Shown here: piece after piece, positions 24,181 through 32,210 of the stretch
Numbering within the stretch: the first letter of the stretch is position 1
Layout: each line of letters starts with the position of its first letter
Source: a virus
Strand: one strand, 5' to 3'
Virus record (IMG/VR): IMGVR_UViG_3300038563_000001
Coordinates: 1-39,318 of that record
DNA: 39,318 nt
The notes under the pieces: model-generated
What the model was told of the DNA's origin: nothing
Seen by the model: the letters and a program-made list of their open reading frames with translations, nothing else
Databases searched by the model: none
Made by a program: the position numbers and the translations under genes

Positions 24181-25452
24181 TCAAGTCTGTGCGAACAAGA
24201 TCAGACCGGCCATTTCAGGCTGTACGCACGCCACACCGAAGAGGGTATCGACGCGATACTTGGTCTTCAGGGTGTTGATGTCGAACTGTTTGGTGAAGAC
24301 CAGCTCGATACCCTGCTCAGTCGTGCCGCGCATCACTGCTGCACCAGTACCTTCTGGAACCGAATAGCGGCCAGGCAGCAGTTCGAATGCATCTTTATGC
24401 CAGAACGGGTTCACGTAAGCGCTGACAGTGTTCAAGAACACAATGGCAGCGGTTGCCGATGGAGTGACTGTGACGTTCTTATACTGCGCCTCAGCATCAG
24501 TACCACCCTGGCCGGAAATGATCGGCGGGCTGATGGTCATCGTGGTAGACGAATCCACCGAGATGACGCGGAATGTCTTCAGTTGGCCGGTATCGACTTT
24601 GGTGATGTGGTGAACAGCGTTACCGCCCGCGATAGTGAAGGCATCCCCTGCTACCACGTTGGTGGTGCTGGAGATGGTAATGCGCTGATAGCGGTTGTCT
24701 ACGTTGCTGGTTTCGCCGGTGGTTGCTACCGAGGTCGCTTTCGGAATCCAGTAGTTCCCCGCGCCAACCAAGGTGCTTACAGTCAGACCTGCGCCGCCGG
24801 CAGCAGCCGTGATGCGGTTGGCGTAATCCAGTTTATAGGTTTCGAAGCTAGCCACTTCACCGACGAAAGCTTTTTCATAAGCATTGTCGGACTTCTTATT
24901 GCCGAACGAGCGCGAGGCAATCGACAGATTGTTGGCCATGCCGTTGTAATCGCGAGTAGACAGAGCCAGATAGCGATCAAGGCCGTTGATGCCTTGTTCG
25001 TTCATGATCGCCTCGCACTGAGCGACGTCATCGAAGCCAGAGGCCGCAGCAGTACGCTTCACGACCAGCGTGCCTTGCTGAGCAGCAACGTTCATTACCG
25101 CAACGTTGATGTCGCTGGCCAGTTTCTCTTTGGCTGATTTGCCAAGACGATTTTCTTGCAGCGCATCGCGAAGTTGCTTGGCATCCATGATCCAGGGCGA
25201 TGATTTGCTGAAGCCGATGCGGGCTGGAACGGAAAGTTGAGTTTGATCAACGAAGTTGGCTGTCTGATCCATGCCATCAAACGACTGAGCGATATAGGGC
25301 ATCGGACGCCAGATGGTGTCGTTGCTACGTTCCATCGATTGTTGATCGGTGTTGAACGTGGATACGTTGCGCGAGAGAACCAGCTGATCTTCGAAGCCTT
25401 CGAGCATATTCTCGAACGCTACAATCTCTTCTTTACTGAAACTATTTGACAT
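24181..25452 (-). CDS. Major capsid (coat) protein, P22 gp5-like, 423 aa
   Basis: Length and sequence agree with P22 coat protein (430). Recognisable parts are SMERSNDTIWRPMPYIAQSF near the N-terminus, SVPARIGFSKSSPWIMDAKQ, SFGNKKSDNAYEKAFVGEVA, an I-domain-like insertion in the middle, and the C-terminal TKYRVDTLFGVACVQPEMAG. It has the HK97-type fold in this family and builds the procapsid on scaffold. I chose ATG 25452, preceded by AAGG; translation could in principle begin at TTG 25461. A promoter-like sequence lies in the 154-base leader. Confidence 0.93.
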   Translation of the reverse strand: MSNSFSKEEIVAFENMLEGFEDQLVLSRNVSTFNTDQQSMERSNDTIWRPMPYIAQSFDGMDQTANFVDQTQLSVPARIGFSKSSPWIMDAKQLRDALQENRLGKSAKEKLASDINVAVMNVAAQQGTLVVKRTAAASGFDDVAQCEAIMNEQGINGLDRYLALSTRDYNGMANNLSIASRSFGNKKSDNAYEKAFVGEVASFETYKLDYANRITAAAGGAGLTVSTLVGAGNYWIPKATSVATTGETSNVDNRYQRITISSTTNVVAGDAFTIAGGNAVHHITKVDTGQLKTFRVISVDSSTTMTISPPIISGQGGTDAEAQYKNVTVTPSATAAIVFLNTVSAYVNPFWHKDAFELLPGRYSVPEGTGAAVMRGTTEQGIELVFTKQFDINTLKTKYRVDTLFGVACVQPEMAGLILFAQT

Positions 25453-25577
25453 GATGGTCAACCTTAAATGAATGAGAAATTATTGGGCAAATGCCCCGTC
25501 TTAACTCATCCATTTAATTGGCCGGATGGCTACCTATCGTATATCTCTGCCAATTGGATGGCGAATCCATGCAACAA

Positions 25578-25605
25578 ACTATACCGGAAAGATCAAATAA
25601 ATCAA
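25578..25605 (-). promoter_or_regulatory. Possible promoter before the coat gene
   Basis: On the minus strand TTGATT (25605-25600) and TATAGT (25583-25578) are separated by 16 bases, immediately after the scaffold stop. It would give extra coat transcription independent of the late read-through transcript. A GGGC...GCCC hairpin near 25484-25496 lies further down in the same leader. Confidence 0.4.
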
Positions 25606-25606
25606 A

Positions 25607-26518
25607 TCAGCTCTTTGCCGCCTTGCGCTTCTGATCGCGCTTATATTGCATTACCTTGGACATGTCGCCGGTTCTTTCGGCTTCAGCACGCAGCCTTTCA
25701 AGTTGTGAATCATTCGAACCAGTTACGCGGCCCGTGCCAGTAATGGTCTTTTCTGGAGGTGGCGCGGTCTTCTTGGTTTGTACTTTCAATTTTGTATCCT
25801 CAAGTCGAGACAACTCACGAAGGAACTTGGTTGGATTCTTTAACGCGGCCAGCTTCTCGGCGATTCCTTTGTTCTTGCCAAGGGCATAAACAATATGAGC
25901 CGGATTATCCATCACGTCGATGATGATCCCTTGCTGGGTCTGATCGAACATGTCCATCACGACCGCCTCAGCATCGTCATAGTCCTTGACTTTGAGTTTT
26001 GACTTGGCCGTTGCATACGATTCAAGCTTGGCAGACCAGGCAGTCTTCTGCTCCTTCTCCGCCTCCTGCTGCTTATGCTGGGCCTGATCGATCTCGCGCT
26101 TGCGGTCATGCCACTCAGTCAGCCTCTGTTCGAACTTCTCGGCATCCCAATCAATATCATCGTCTTCCATCGCCGGCTTTTTGCCGAGAGCTGGAATCTG
26201 TGTGGCTTGTTGCTCTGGCTTCTTCAGCTGCTCTTTAAGCTCGCGGATAGTCTTCTGAGCTTCGCGGTGCTGCTGACGCAATTCCTTAACCCACTTAGGG
26301 GCAGCGGCCTGCTCTTCCTCTTCCTCGGGCTTCTTCTCTCCAGCGATGGTTACGACCACATCATCTTCGCCAGATTCCTCTTCTTCCTGCTCTTCCTCTT
26401 CGATCTCTTCTTCCTGCTCTTGTTCTTCTTCCTGTTCAGTGCCGCTCAGGTCATTGCCTTCACCATCAGTGATACCCATCAGAAAATGGCAAAGGCTGCG
26501 GTATACAAATTGATTCAT
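25607..26518 (-). CDS. Scaffolding protein, 303 aa
   Basis: Position between portal-side genes and coat, strongly charged composition and size (P22 gp8 is also 303 residues) identify the scaffold. Residues about 25-80 are a Glu/Gln-rich acidic tract. Residues about 80-220 are helical and charged (KELRQQHREAQKTIRELKEQ). The C-terminus is basic (MQYKRDQKRKAAKS), as needed for coat binding. I chose ATG 26518 because GGAGAG lies just upstream; an ATG at 26545 precedes that site. It guides procapsid assembly and should leave before packaging ends. Confidence 0.88.
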   Translation of the reverse strand: MNQFVYRSLCHFLMGITDGEGNDLSGTEQEEEQEQEEEIEEEEQEEEESGEDDVVVTIAGEKKPEEEEEQAAAPKWVKELRQQHREAQKTIRELKEQLKKPEQQATQIPALGKKPAMEDDDIDWDAEKFEQRLTEWHDRKREIDQAQHKQQEAEKEQKTAWSAKLESYATAKSKLKVKDYDDAEAVVMDMFDQTQQGIIIDVMDNPAHIVYALGKNKGIAEKLAALKNPTKFLRELSRLEDTKLKVQTKKTAPPPEKTITGTGRVTGSNDSQLERLRAEAERTGDMSKVMQYKRDQKRKAAKS

Positions 26519-26560
26519 GGTTCTCTCCATTGCTCGGGCACTCAATGGCGGCCCGGTTGC

Positions 26561-27043
26561 CTAGTTCTGGTCTGGATTATATCCGCTATTGCGGAACACA
26601 TTCAGCGCCTTTTCGTCGAATAAGACTTTGCCTTTTGGCGTAACAAGCTGATCTTTCTCGTTCCAATTCGGCGCTTCACGGTTTGCGAATTGTGATTCGG
26701 CAGAAAACGATTCGTGAAATGGAGTCTTCCACCAGTCGCCGAAATGAAGTTGCTGGTCATTTGGGTTGATGCCAGTCTTTGCATGAGGATCTTTATTTTC
26801 CAAGCCAACAAAGAACCCGCGCATATCGTAATCAGCTGTAGGCGATGGATCAAAGGGGACATTGTTTGCCTTCACCCATTCCTGGAATCTGGCCTCTTCA
26901 TCCGGAGGAAGAGTGGTCAAGTAAGACTCGCGCTCTTGATTAATGAATGGCTTGTTTTCGCCATATACCTCTGCGGGACTTCGTCTGCGTGCGTAATAGG
27001 AAGGTAAAGCAGGATCCGTGAACAGAATTCGACCAGCCATCAT
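26561..27043 (-). CDS. Hypothetical protein between portal and scaffold, 160 aa
   Basis: Conserved-looking phage protein with YDMRGFFVGLENKDPHAKTG and LHFGDWWKTPFHESFSAESQ; this combination is familiar from short-tailed and other phage genomes, where it is an unassigned structural or internal protein. Starts with overlapping ATG codons at 27043 and 27040 behind GGAGG, which itself lies in the end of the portal gene (ATGA overlap). P22 has no gene at this position. Confidence 0.7.
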   Translation of the reverse strand: MMAGRILFTDPALPSYYARRRSPAEVYGENKPFINQERESYLTTLPPDEEARFQEWVKANNVPFDPSPTADYDMRGFFVGLENKDPHAKTGINPNDQQLHFGDWWKTPFHESFSAESQFANREAPNWNEKDQLVTPKGKVLFDEKALNVFRNSGYNPDQN

Positions 27044-29178
27044 TTACCTCCCAAACGAGCAATAACCTGCTCTCTACTCATTCCGTTATGAGCCATAGTG
27101 GCAGCAATATCTTCTTCGGTCACAGCGCCATGCTCCGGGTGCTGCATGACACTTTGCTGCATGCCCTGCTCGAACTTGTCGATAACTTGCAAGGCTTGTT
27201 GCTGATGAATCTGATCGACTTCAGCGATAGTCTTGATTGCTTCAGCCTTCGACTTATCTGCATCTGCCAGGGTCTTGATAGTTCCAGCATTCGCCTTCAC
27301 AGCATTCGCGTTTGCTTCTTTGGCTGCGGCTTCCAAGTATACGGTGTTTGGATCCGGCTGGGCATTGGCTTGTTCTGCCGCCATTTCTTTCAGTTCTTCT
27401 TCGGTAGGCTTGACAACACCCATTCGTACCAATTTTTTGCGGAAGAAGCCGCGCACATCCTCGATGCCTTCGCCTTCCAGGTTCATCATGGTCATGGCGC
27501 TCAATACCTGGAGCGTTTCAGGATCGGTAGTGATTGCCATCATGCCTGTGAGCGCCCGGACGGTAGCCGCACGCTTGCTGCCGGATGATGGGCCTACGTC
27601 AACAGCCACATCGAACTTGGCGTCACCCATGTCATTCTCGAGCGCTACTCCGGTCTCGCTCATCATCGGTTTACGAAGTTCAACAGATCCGGTCGAACCA
27701 TCATATGAGATGGATTTCATCTTGCGGCCATCTTCGACCAGCACGTCTTTGGCCATCGACAGCCAGATCTCTCCGGAGCGCTTGACGGCTTTAGCCATGT
27801 TCGACATGTAGATGAACACCTGCATGTCCAGACGCTGCTGGATCAGCTCCACCGCCTTGCCAGACATGTTTGGCTGCATCTGTTCGCCGGCCTGCTGATT
27901 GCCTAGCAGATCCTGCATATCGGTCTCGGTGATCTGAAGCAATGCTGCCATCGCCGCGGGGATCTCTGGTGCTTTGGTGTAACCGATCGGCCCAGAAGCA
28001 ACTTGCTGACCGGTGGCGTCAGTGATCGGATTAACCAGCAAATATGGATAGTTCTTCAGATTGTCATCGGCCCACATGATCTGGTGACCGGCCATCTGCT
28101 CGGGCGTGAAGATCGGCTTCTCGATGGAGCTTAGGGCACTGATCTCTCCAAGCTTGCTCAACTGCATGTTCTTCAGTCGCTGCGCGTCTTTGGCCAAGCG
28201 GACATGGCCCATGCAGCGCTCGACGTTATCGATGAACCAGCGTTTGCCATACATCGGGACAATCGGAATGCACTTACCAGGAAGATAGCCGCAGTCTTCG
28301 AGGACTCGTGCACCGGACATGATGTACTTGCGCACCTTGATGCATTTGATCGGCTTGGTTCTGATCAGATTACTGCCGATTGCTTCAAGAGTATCCATAA
28401 GCTCTGGGTCATCTTTGAATTCAGATTCTTTGTATTTTGTTTCAGTACCGTCGAGACTGCGCCAAACCTGAATGTTCTCTTTGACTTTCTCAACGCAATA
28501 ATATTCAGCGATGAAAACAACATCGGGAGTCGACCAATCAAATTCGGATTGATAGATATCCTTCGGCCAAGATGCAGGACTATCGTCGTATTCATCCTCA
28601 TATGCAGCATGCGACATCGAGGTCAGAACGAAACAATGTTTTGCGTCGGCTTTGTCTTGGCGCTTGGCATCAAGATCGAAGAATACGCAGCTATCCGCGT
28701 CAAAGATCGGCTCAATGCAGATCCGCTGTTTGTCATCGTCCTCATCCTCTTCGTCTTCATACTTGGCACGCAGGCGCCACGCACCGAATCCACCGCCTAC
28801 CGCCTCTTCGAATGCATTGTCATAGGCTTCCTCGGCCCCGCTGTCCTGTTCATCCGCCCGATACAAGCCATCACACGTATCAGCCAGCTTATCGTTCTCG
28901 GAACCATCCTTGCTTACGAAATCGACAGTGATCCGATTGTTCCGGTATTCATTGATGATCCGAATTACCGACAAATGGATTTTATTAACTTCAAACTTCG
29001 GCTTGTTTTCGAATTGATCTCTTAGCGGACCTTCCCATTGAGCGCCGGCAATTGAATAGAATCGACGATCTTGCAAACATTGACGACGTTCATCGCGCAA
29101 TGTCGATTGAATATTGTCGAATTGAACCATCGCTTTAGAATGGATATCCCGTTCCCGTTCTGCCTTCGTGCGTGCCAT
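27040..29178 (-). CDS. Portal protein, P22 gp1-like, 712 aa
   Basis: The dodecameric channel at the packaging vertex. Length fits P22 gp1 (725). Diagnostic parts are RDERRQCLQDRRFYSIAGAQ and RIINEYRNNRITVDFVSKDG near the N-terminus, then EEAVGGGFGAWRLRAKYE and KCIPIVPMYGKRWFIDNVER, and a helical C-terminal barrel region (about 600-712). It forms the docking point for TerL during packaging and for the gp4-like factor afterwards. Three bases separate it from terL. Confidence 0.94.
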   Translation of the reverse strand: MARTKAERERDIHSKAMVQFDNIQSTLRDERRQCLQDRRFYSIAGAQWEGPLRDQFENKPKFEVNKIHLSVIRIINEYRNNRITVDFVSKDGSENDKLADTCDGLYRADEQDSGAEEAYDNAFEEAVGGGFGAWRLRAKYEDEEDEDDDKQRICIEPIFDADSCVFFDLDAKRQDKADAKHCFVLTSMSHAAYEDEYDDSPASWPKDIYQSEFDWSTPDVVFIAEYYCVEKVKENIQVWRSLDGTETKYKESEFKDDPELMDTLEAIGSNLIRTKPIKCIKVRKYIMSGARVLEDCGYLPGKCIPIVPMYGKRWFIDNVERCMGHVRLAKDAQRLKNMQLSKLGEISALSSIEKPIFTPEQMAGHQIMWADDNLKNYPYLLVNPITDATGQQVASGPIGYTKAPEIPAAMAALLQITETDMQDLLGNQQAGEQMQPNMSGKAVELIQQRLDMQVFIYMSNMAKAVKRSGEIWLSMAKDVLVEDGRKMKSISYDGSTGSVELRKPMMSETGVALENDMGDAKFDVAVDVGPSSGSKRAATVRALTGMMAITTDPETLQVLSAMTMMNLEGEGIEDVRGFFRKKLVRMGVVKPTEEELKEMAAEQANAQPDPNTVYLEAAAKEANANAVKANAGTIKTLADADKSKAEAIKTIAEVDQIHQQQALQVIDKFEQGMQQSVMQHPEHGAVTEEDIAATMAHNGMSREQVIARLGGK

Positions 29179-29180
29179 GT

Positions 29181-31376
29181 TTATTTCCTGCCGTAATGAT
29201 TAGTGGATGGAAGCGGGGCGAAGTCGGTTGGCTTATATGCATTGGCTGCACGCCTAGCGCCTTCACAAGCATATCGCAGCGCATCGATTACATGGTTGTC
29301 CTTGTCGTTGAGGATCGGCATCACCATGTTCGTGAGTGCGTCCACTTTGTAACTGTACAGAGTCAGTTCATCAATGGCATGGATGCAGCGCGGATGAACG
29401 ATAATATCGAATGACTGCAACCACGCTACTCCTTCCTCAACCGATTTGGCGCCCTTGATGGCCGGCATGATTTTCGGATAGCCATTCTTGCGCATATGAC
29501 TGATAGTTTCAGGTCGCGCATTGTCAGCAACAATTGGCCATTTCTCCGAATCGGGGATGGTCGCAAACAGCGCGGGCGTATCGATGATCTCGCAGCCGAC
29601 CTTGTACGCTTCATAGTCGATATAAAGTTTGCGACCGATGATATGGCAACGAGTGAGTATTGTCGGATCTGTAGAGAACCCCCAATCAGCTCCAAGCCTA
29701 TGAACTGCATCAGCTGGCGCCTCGAACTCTTCCACCTTCCAATTCTTGAATACTCTGGCTTCGCTATTCTTCAGATATTCGCCGCGCCAGATGTGCTGGA
29801 ACTTCTCAGGGTCGCGCTTCTTGTCGTATTCCATCTCATCGCGCAAGACATCAGGGAACCATGGGTTGTCTTCATAGTTCACCGGGATAATTACGGCGTT
29901 CGGTGGCGGATCATCACTTCGAAGCAGCGCATCAACCGGGTCAGTGGCATTGCGCGGATTCCAAGTGAACCATAGCTCGCTTCCAGGCTTACGGATGGTC
30001 GGCCTCAGCAGGTCAAGACTATGCTGGCTCAGTGTCTGCGCCTCTTCCACCCAGGCGATGTCATAGCCCTCGAGGGACTTAATCGACTCGGCCGTGTGGT
30101 TTTGCATGCCCTGGAAGATGATACGGCCGCCATGAGCAGACAGGATCTGATCACGTTGGACTTCGAATAGATGCTGAACTCCGAGATCGACGATCTTGTT
30201 TTCAAGCAATTTCTTGACCGATTGATTCAGAGATTTCTGGATCTCTCGAACACACACCGCGTCCGTCTTCTGGATGGAACACAGTTCGATTAGATGCTCA
30301 GCGAACAGATGGGACTTGCCGGAATTGTGATTAACGATCCCATTCGACAGATAGCAATTCGTGCCATAGACATGGAGATCCCAATATCTCTGGTGGCTGT
30401 GGTTGCGGACGAGTCTAATTGATGATAACTTGAAGCCTCTCCCGCCACAGGAAAAACCTAATGAGTCATCGAGATCAGCGTCGCGAGCAGTGCCTTGAGC
30501 TTTTTTCCGGGTTCCAACCAGAACTTTCCAAATGCCGAAAGCCTGAGGTAGTCCGTCAATGTGCAGAGATGGCACGCAATGGCTTGTATTCGCATGAGAT
30601 AGCTGAGGCTCTTGGCATATCTCCGAAAGCTGTACAAAAGATATTCCGTCGCTATGACTTCCCAAAGCTTCACAACTTTGCGCCGCCATTGAGAGAGGAG
30701 CGCCCAGGCTGGAAGGGAGGAGTAAAGATCGTGAAAGGCTATTCGTATTCACGCACGCCGGGGCATCCTCATGCATCCAAACATGGCAATTATGTAGCTG
30801 TTCATCGGCTAGTGATGGAAGAGACACTTGGTCGATTCCTTCTTCCGACTGAAGTGATCGATCACATCGACGGGGACACGCAGAATAATCAGCCTGAGAA
30901 CCTTCGGGTATTTGAATCGAATGCCGAGCATCTTCGCGTGACTCTTGCTGGCCGATGCCCGAACTGGAGTGATGCGGGTAAGGATGCATTGCAGAAGGCC
31001 AGGTCACAACCTCGTCGGACTTGGAAAGGTGTTGCAGTTGAACCCAGCCCCTCTGAGTGAGGAACTTGTGTTCGTCAGTCGCAATGATTGACGAGCCATC
31101 CGCAAGGATTACTTCGTAAAGATCCTGCTCGTCATATTCAACAGGTTTCGTAGCCTCAGCTATGACGAGCCGACCATCCAGCCAGGAATATACTTGGCCT
31201 CCTCTGAAATCCTTGATGCGGACCTGTCCATTTGGCGTGTCGATAAGCGTATCGGGATGAACGCATCCGCGACCACCATGTGCGCCCTTGTAGCGGGCGG
31301 CGCCATCCACAACAGGAATCGCCCAGCGCGGGGTATTGATCTTAAGCGTCGAGCCTGAATCAGTCTTTTGGAGCAT
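29181..31376 (-). CDS. terL: Large terminase subunit precursor interrupted by an intein, 731 aa (417 aa after splicing)
   Basis: The packaging ATPase and headful nuclease. N-extein residues 1-37 end in GAHGGRG and the C-extein from residue 352 starts SGKSHLFAEH, so splicing restores the Walker A sequence GGRGSGKS. Walker B is IAWVEEAQ at 440-447. The nuclease part shows GADWGFSTDP (Asp564), ADNARPE (Asp618) and DNHVIDALRYA (Asp698). Sequence style is that of the PBSX/Terminase_3 group rather than P22 gp2. Unspliced protein would lack a working P-loop, so packaging depends on splicing. The start overlaps terS by 17 bases. Confidence 0.94.
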   Translation of the reverse strand: MLQKTDSGSTLKINTPRWAIPVVDGAARYKGAHGGRGCVHPDTLIDTPNGQVRIKDFRGGQVYSWLDGRLVIAEATKPVEYDEQDLYEVILADGSSIIATDEHKFLTQRGWVQLQHLSKSDEVVTWPSAMHPYPHHSSSGIGQQESREDARHSIQIPEGSQADYSACPRRCDRSLQSEEGIDQVSLPSLADEQLHNCHVWMHEDAPACVNTNSLSRSLLLPSSLGAPLSMAAQSCEALGSHSDGISFVQLSEICQEPQLSHANTSHCVPSLHIDGLPQAFGIWKVLVGTRKKAQGTARDADLDDSLGFSCGGRGFKLSSIRLVRNHSHQRYWDLHVYGTNCYLSNGIVNHNSGKSHLFAEHLIELCSIQKTDAVCVREIQKSLNQSVKKLLENKIVDLGVQHLFEVQRDQILSAHGGRIIFQGMQNHTAESIKSLEGYDIAWVEEAQTLSQHSLDLLRPTIRKPGSELWFTWNPRNATDPVDALLRSDDPPPNAVIIPVNYEDNPWFPDVLRDEMEYDKKRDPEKFQHIWRGEYLKNSEARVFKNWKVEEFEAPADAVHRLGADWGFSTDPTILTRCHIIGRKLYIDYEAYKVGCEIIDTPALFATIPDSEKWPIVADNARPETISHMRKNGYPKIMPAIKGAKSVEEGVAWLQSFDIIVHPRCIHAIDELTLYSYKVDALTNMVMPILNDKDNHVIDALRYACEGARRAANAYKPTDFAPLPSTNHYGRK
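30324..31265 (-). mobile_element. Intein in the terL P-loop, 314 aa, with an antisense HNH gene in its centre
   Basis: Intein residue 1 is Cys (CVHPDTLIDTPNG, block A). Block B is around DGSSIIATDEHKFLTQRG with Thr63 and His66. Block F is YWDLHVYGTNCYLSNG with Asp295, and block G ends VNHN with His313 and Asn314; the +1 residue is Ser. All splicing residues are present, so it is probably active. Residues about 91-280 read as Ser/His/Cys-rich low-complexity sequence with no LAGLIDADG or HNH motif. The opposite strand of residues 69-269 carries the HNH gene. Removing that block would leave a mini-intein-sized unit of about 115 residues. Confidence 0.93.
30461..31060 (+). CDS. HNH homing endonuclease encoded antisense inside the intein, 199 aa
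   Basis: Phage-type HNH endonuclease. A helix-turn-helix-like region lies at about 40-65 (NGLYSHEIAEALGISPKAVQ), then LHNFAPPLREERPGWKGG and the HNH core: VHRLVMEETLGR (His115), EVIDHIDGDTQNNQPENLRV (Asp134, His135, Asn147) and NAEHLRVTL (His157). The ATG has AGGAAAAA about 5 bases upstream. It lies wholly within the terL intein on the opposite strand, occupying the place where inteins usually carry an in-frame endonuclease. It would cut intein-less terL alleles and drive homing of the intein plus itself. It runs against late transcription, so it needs its own promoter. Confidence 0.9.
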   Translation: MSHRDQRREQCLELFSGFQPELSKCRKPEVVRQCAEMARNGLYSHEIAEALGISPKAVQKIFRRYDFPKLHNFAPPLREERPGWKGGVKIVKGYSYSRTPGHPHASKHGNYVAVHRLVMEETLGRFLLPTEVIDHIDGDTQNNQPENLRVFESNAEHLRVTLAGRCPNWSDAGKDALQKARSQPRRTWKGVAVEPSPSE

Positions 31377-31773
31377 CGATGATTACTCGTTCAACCCGGG
31401 TGATGATTGCGCCGCCGCCTTTCCCTGTCAGCTCAACAATCTGCTTATCCAAGCCAAGAAGCTTAGCCTTTCCCAGCGTCGCATTAACAGCAGCTCCAGT
31501 CTGAGGCGTAGGGCATTCAAGAGCTATCTTTCTCGCCTCTTCAAGTTCTCTCAGAAGGTCTTCAATGGTCAATTGAGCCTTTGCCACAGCCGGTGCACGA
31601 AGTTCTTTCAGTCTTGCGGCGATGTTGGGGTTATCGAGAACATCTTTTGCTGTTCTATTGATCGTTGCAGGTTTCATGTTTTCTGCATTATAGGCTCTAC
31701 GATAGGCCTCAGAGGCATTTCCTGTCTCTACGTATGCCAAACAGAAGGATTCTTGTTTTGCTGTGAGGGCCAT
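31360..31773 (-). CDS. terS: Small terminase subunit (Terminase_2 family), 137 aa
   Basis: Recognises the packaging site and starts headful packaging together with TerL. The N-terminal DNA-binding part reads LTAKQESFCLAYVETGNASE and AYRRAYNAENMKPATINRTA, typical of the family. A helical oligomerisation region follows (TIEDLLRELEEARKIALECP), and the C-terminal tail overlaps the terL start. A pac site may lie within this gene as in P22, but I cannot identify it. Confidence 0.93.
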   Translation of the reverse strand: MALTAKQESFCLAYVETGNASEAYRRAYNAENMKPATINRTAKDVLDNPNIAARLKELRAPAVAKAQLTIEDLLRELEEARKIALECPTPQTGAAVNATLGKAKLLGLDKQIVELTGKGGGAIITRVERVIIDAPKD

Positions 31774-31795
31774 GGTTATTACATCCAGTCATGAA

Positions 31796-32110
31796 TCAAA
31801 GCAGCTTCTGCCAATTAGAACCGATCACCGCGCCGATGGCGGCCAGGATGGTTACCCATTGACTGCGATACATGGACTTGGCGATGTCAAGGATTGGCTT
31901 ATTGGTCGCGTTTTCAATCTGGATGGTGTGAACCTGGCTTTCTACTTCATCGACTCTGGAATTCACTGAATCGTAGTTCTTCTGCGTGTGGCGCAGCTCT
32001 GTGACCAAGACCCTAACCTCTCCGCACACATCAGACATCTTGGTCATCAGCTCGGTGGTAGCCGCTCTCTGCGATTTTAGTTCTTCTAGGATATGGATCG
32101 AATCGTTCAT
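31796..32110 (-). CDS. Coiled-coil protein with C-terminal membrane segment, 104 aa
   Basis: Begins MNDSIHILEELKSQRAATTE; residues 1-75 form a coiled coil, followed by one hydrophobic segment WVTILAAIGAVIGSNW near the C-terminus. The topology recalls XhlA/haemolysin-type phage proteins that cooperate with holins. I chose ATG 32110 because GAGG lies 7 bases upstream; a start at 32137 has no such site. It sits just before terS, where many lambdoid phages keep lysis genes, but the lysozyme and main holin of this phage are at the other end of the late operon. Confidence 0.65.
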   Translation of the reverse strand: MNDSIHILEELKSQRAATTELMTKMSDVCGEVRVLVTELRHTQKNYDSVNSRVDEVESQVHTIQIENATNKPILDIAKSMYRSQWVTILAAIGAVIGSNWQKLL

Positions 32111-32210
32111 GTTGGAGCCTCTTGATTTTTGAGCCATCCCTGATGTGCAAGGACACTAACAGGGTGAACAGGATAAGGATCAGTAGCGACCATATTTTCC
32201 ATGTGTCCAA
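32031..32210 (-). CDS. Possible TTG-started membrane protein overlapping two neighbours, 59 aa
   Basis: Minus-strand frame starting at TTG 32210 with AAGGAG eight bases upstream. It encodes WKIWSLLILILFTLLVSLHI, a clean membrane helix, then a basic, soluble tail ending DDQDV. It overlaps the end of the 4-TM gene by 31 bases and the start of the coiled-coil gene by 80 bases, both out of frame. The strong ribosome binding site and hydrophobic profile favour a real product; the rare start codon argues for caution. An alternative ATG frame at 32202 (31 aa) lacks a binding site. Confidence 0.4.
   Translation of the reverse strand: MDTWKIWSLLILILFTLLVSLHIRDGSKIKRLQHERFDPYPRRTKIAESGYHRADDQDV

Noticed and set aside
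24397-25137. 246-codon plus-strand frame opposite the coat gene
   Set aside because: Composition reflects the complement of coat codons; no family resemblance and no suitable start signal.
28204-29025. 273-codon plus-strand frame opposite the portal gene
   Set aside because: No recognisable domain, no ribosome binding site, and the portal on the other strand is certain. Contrast with the HNH gene at 30461, which has both motif and binding site.
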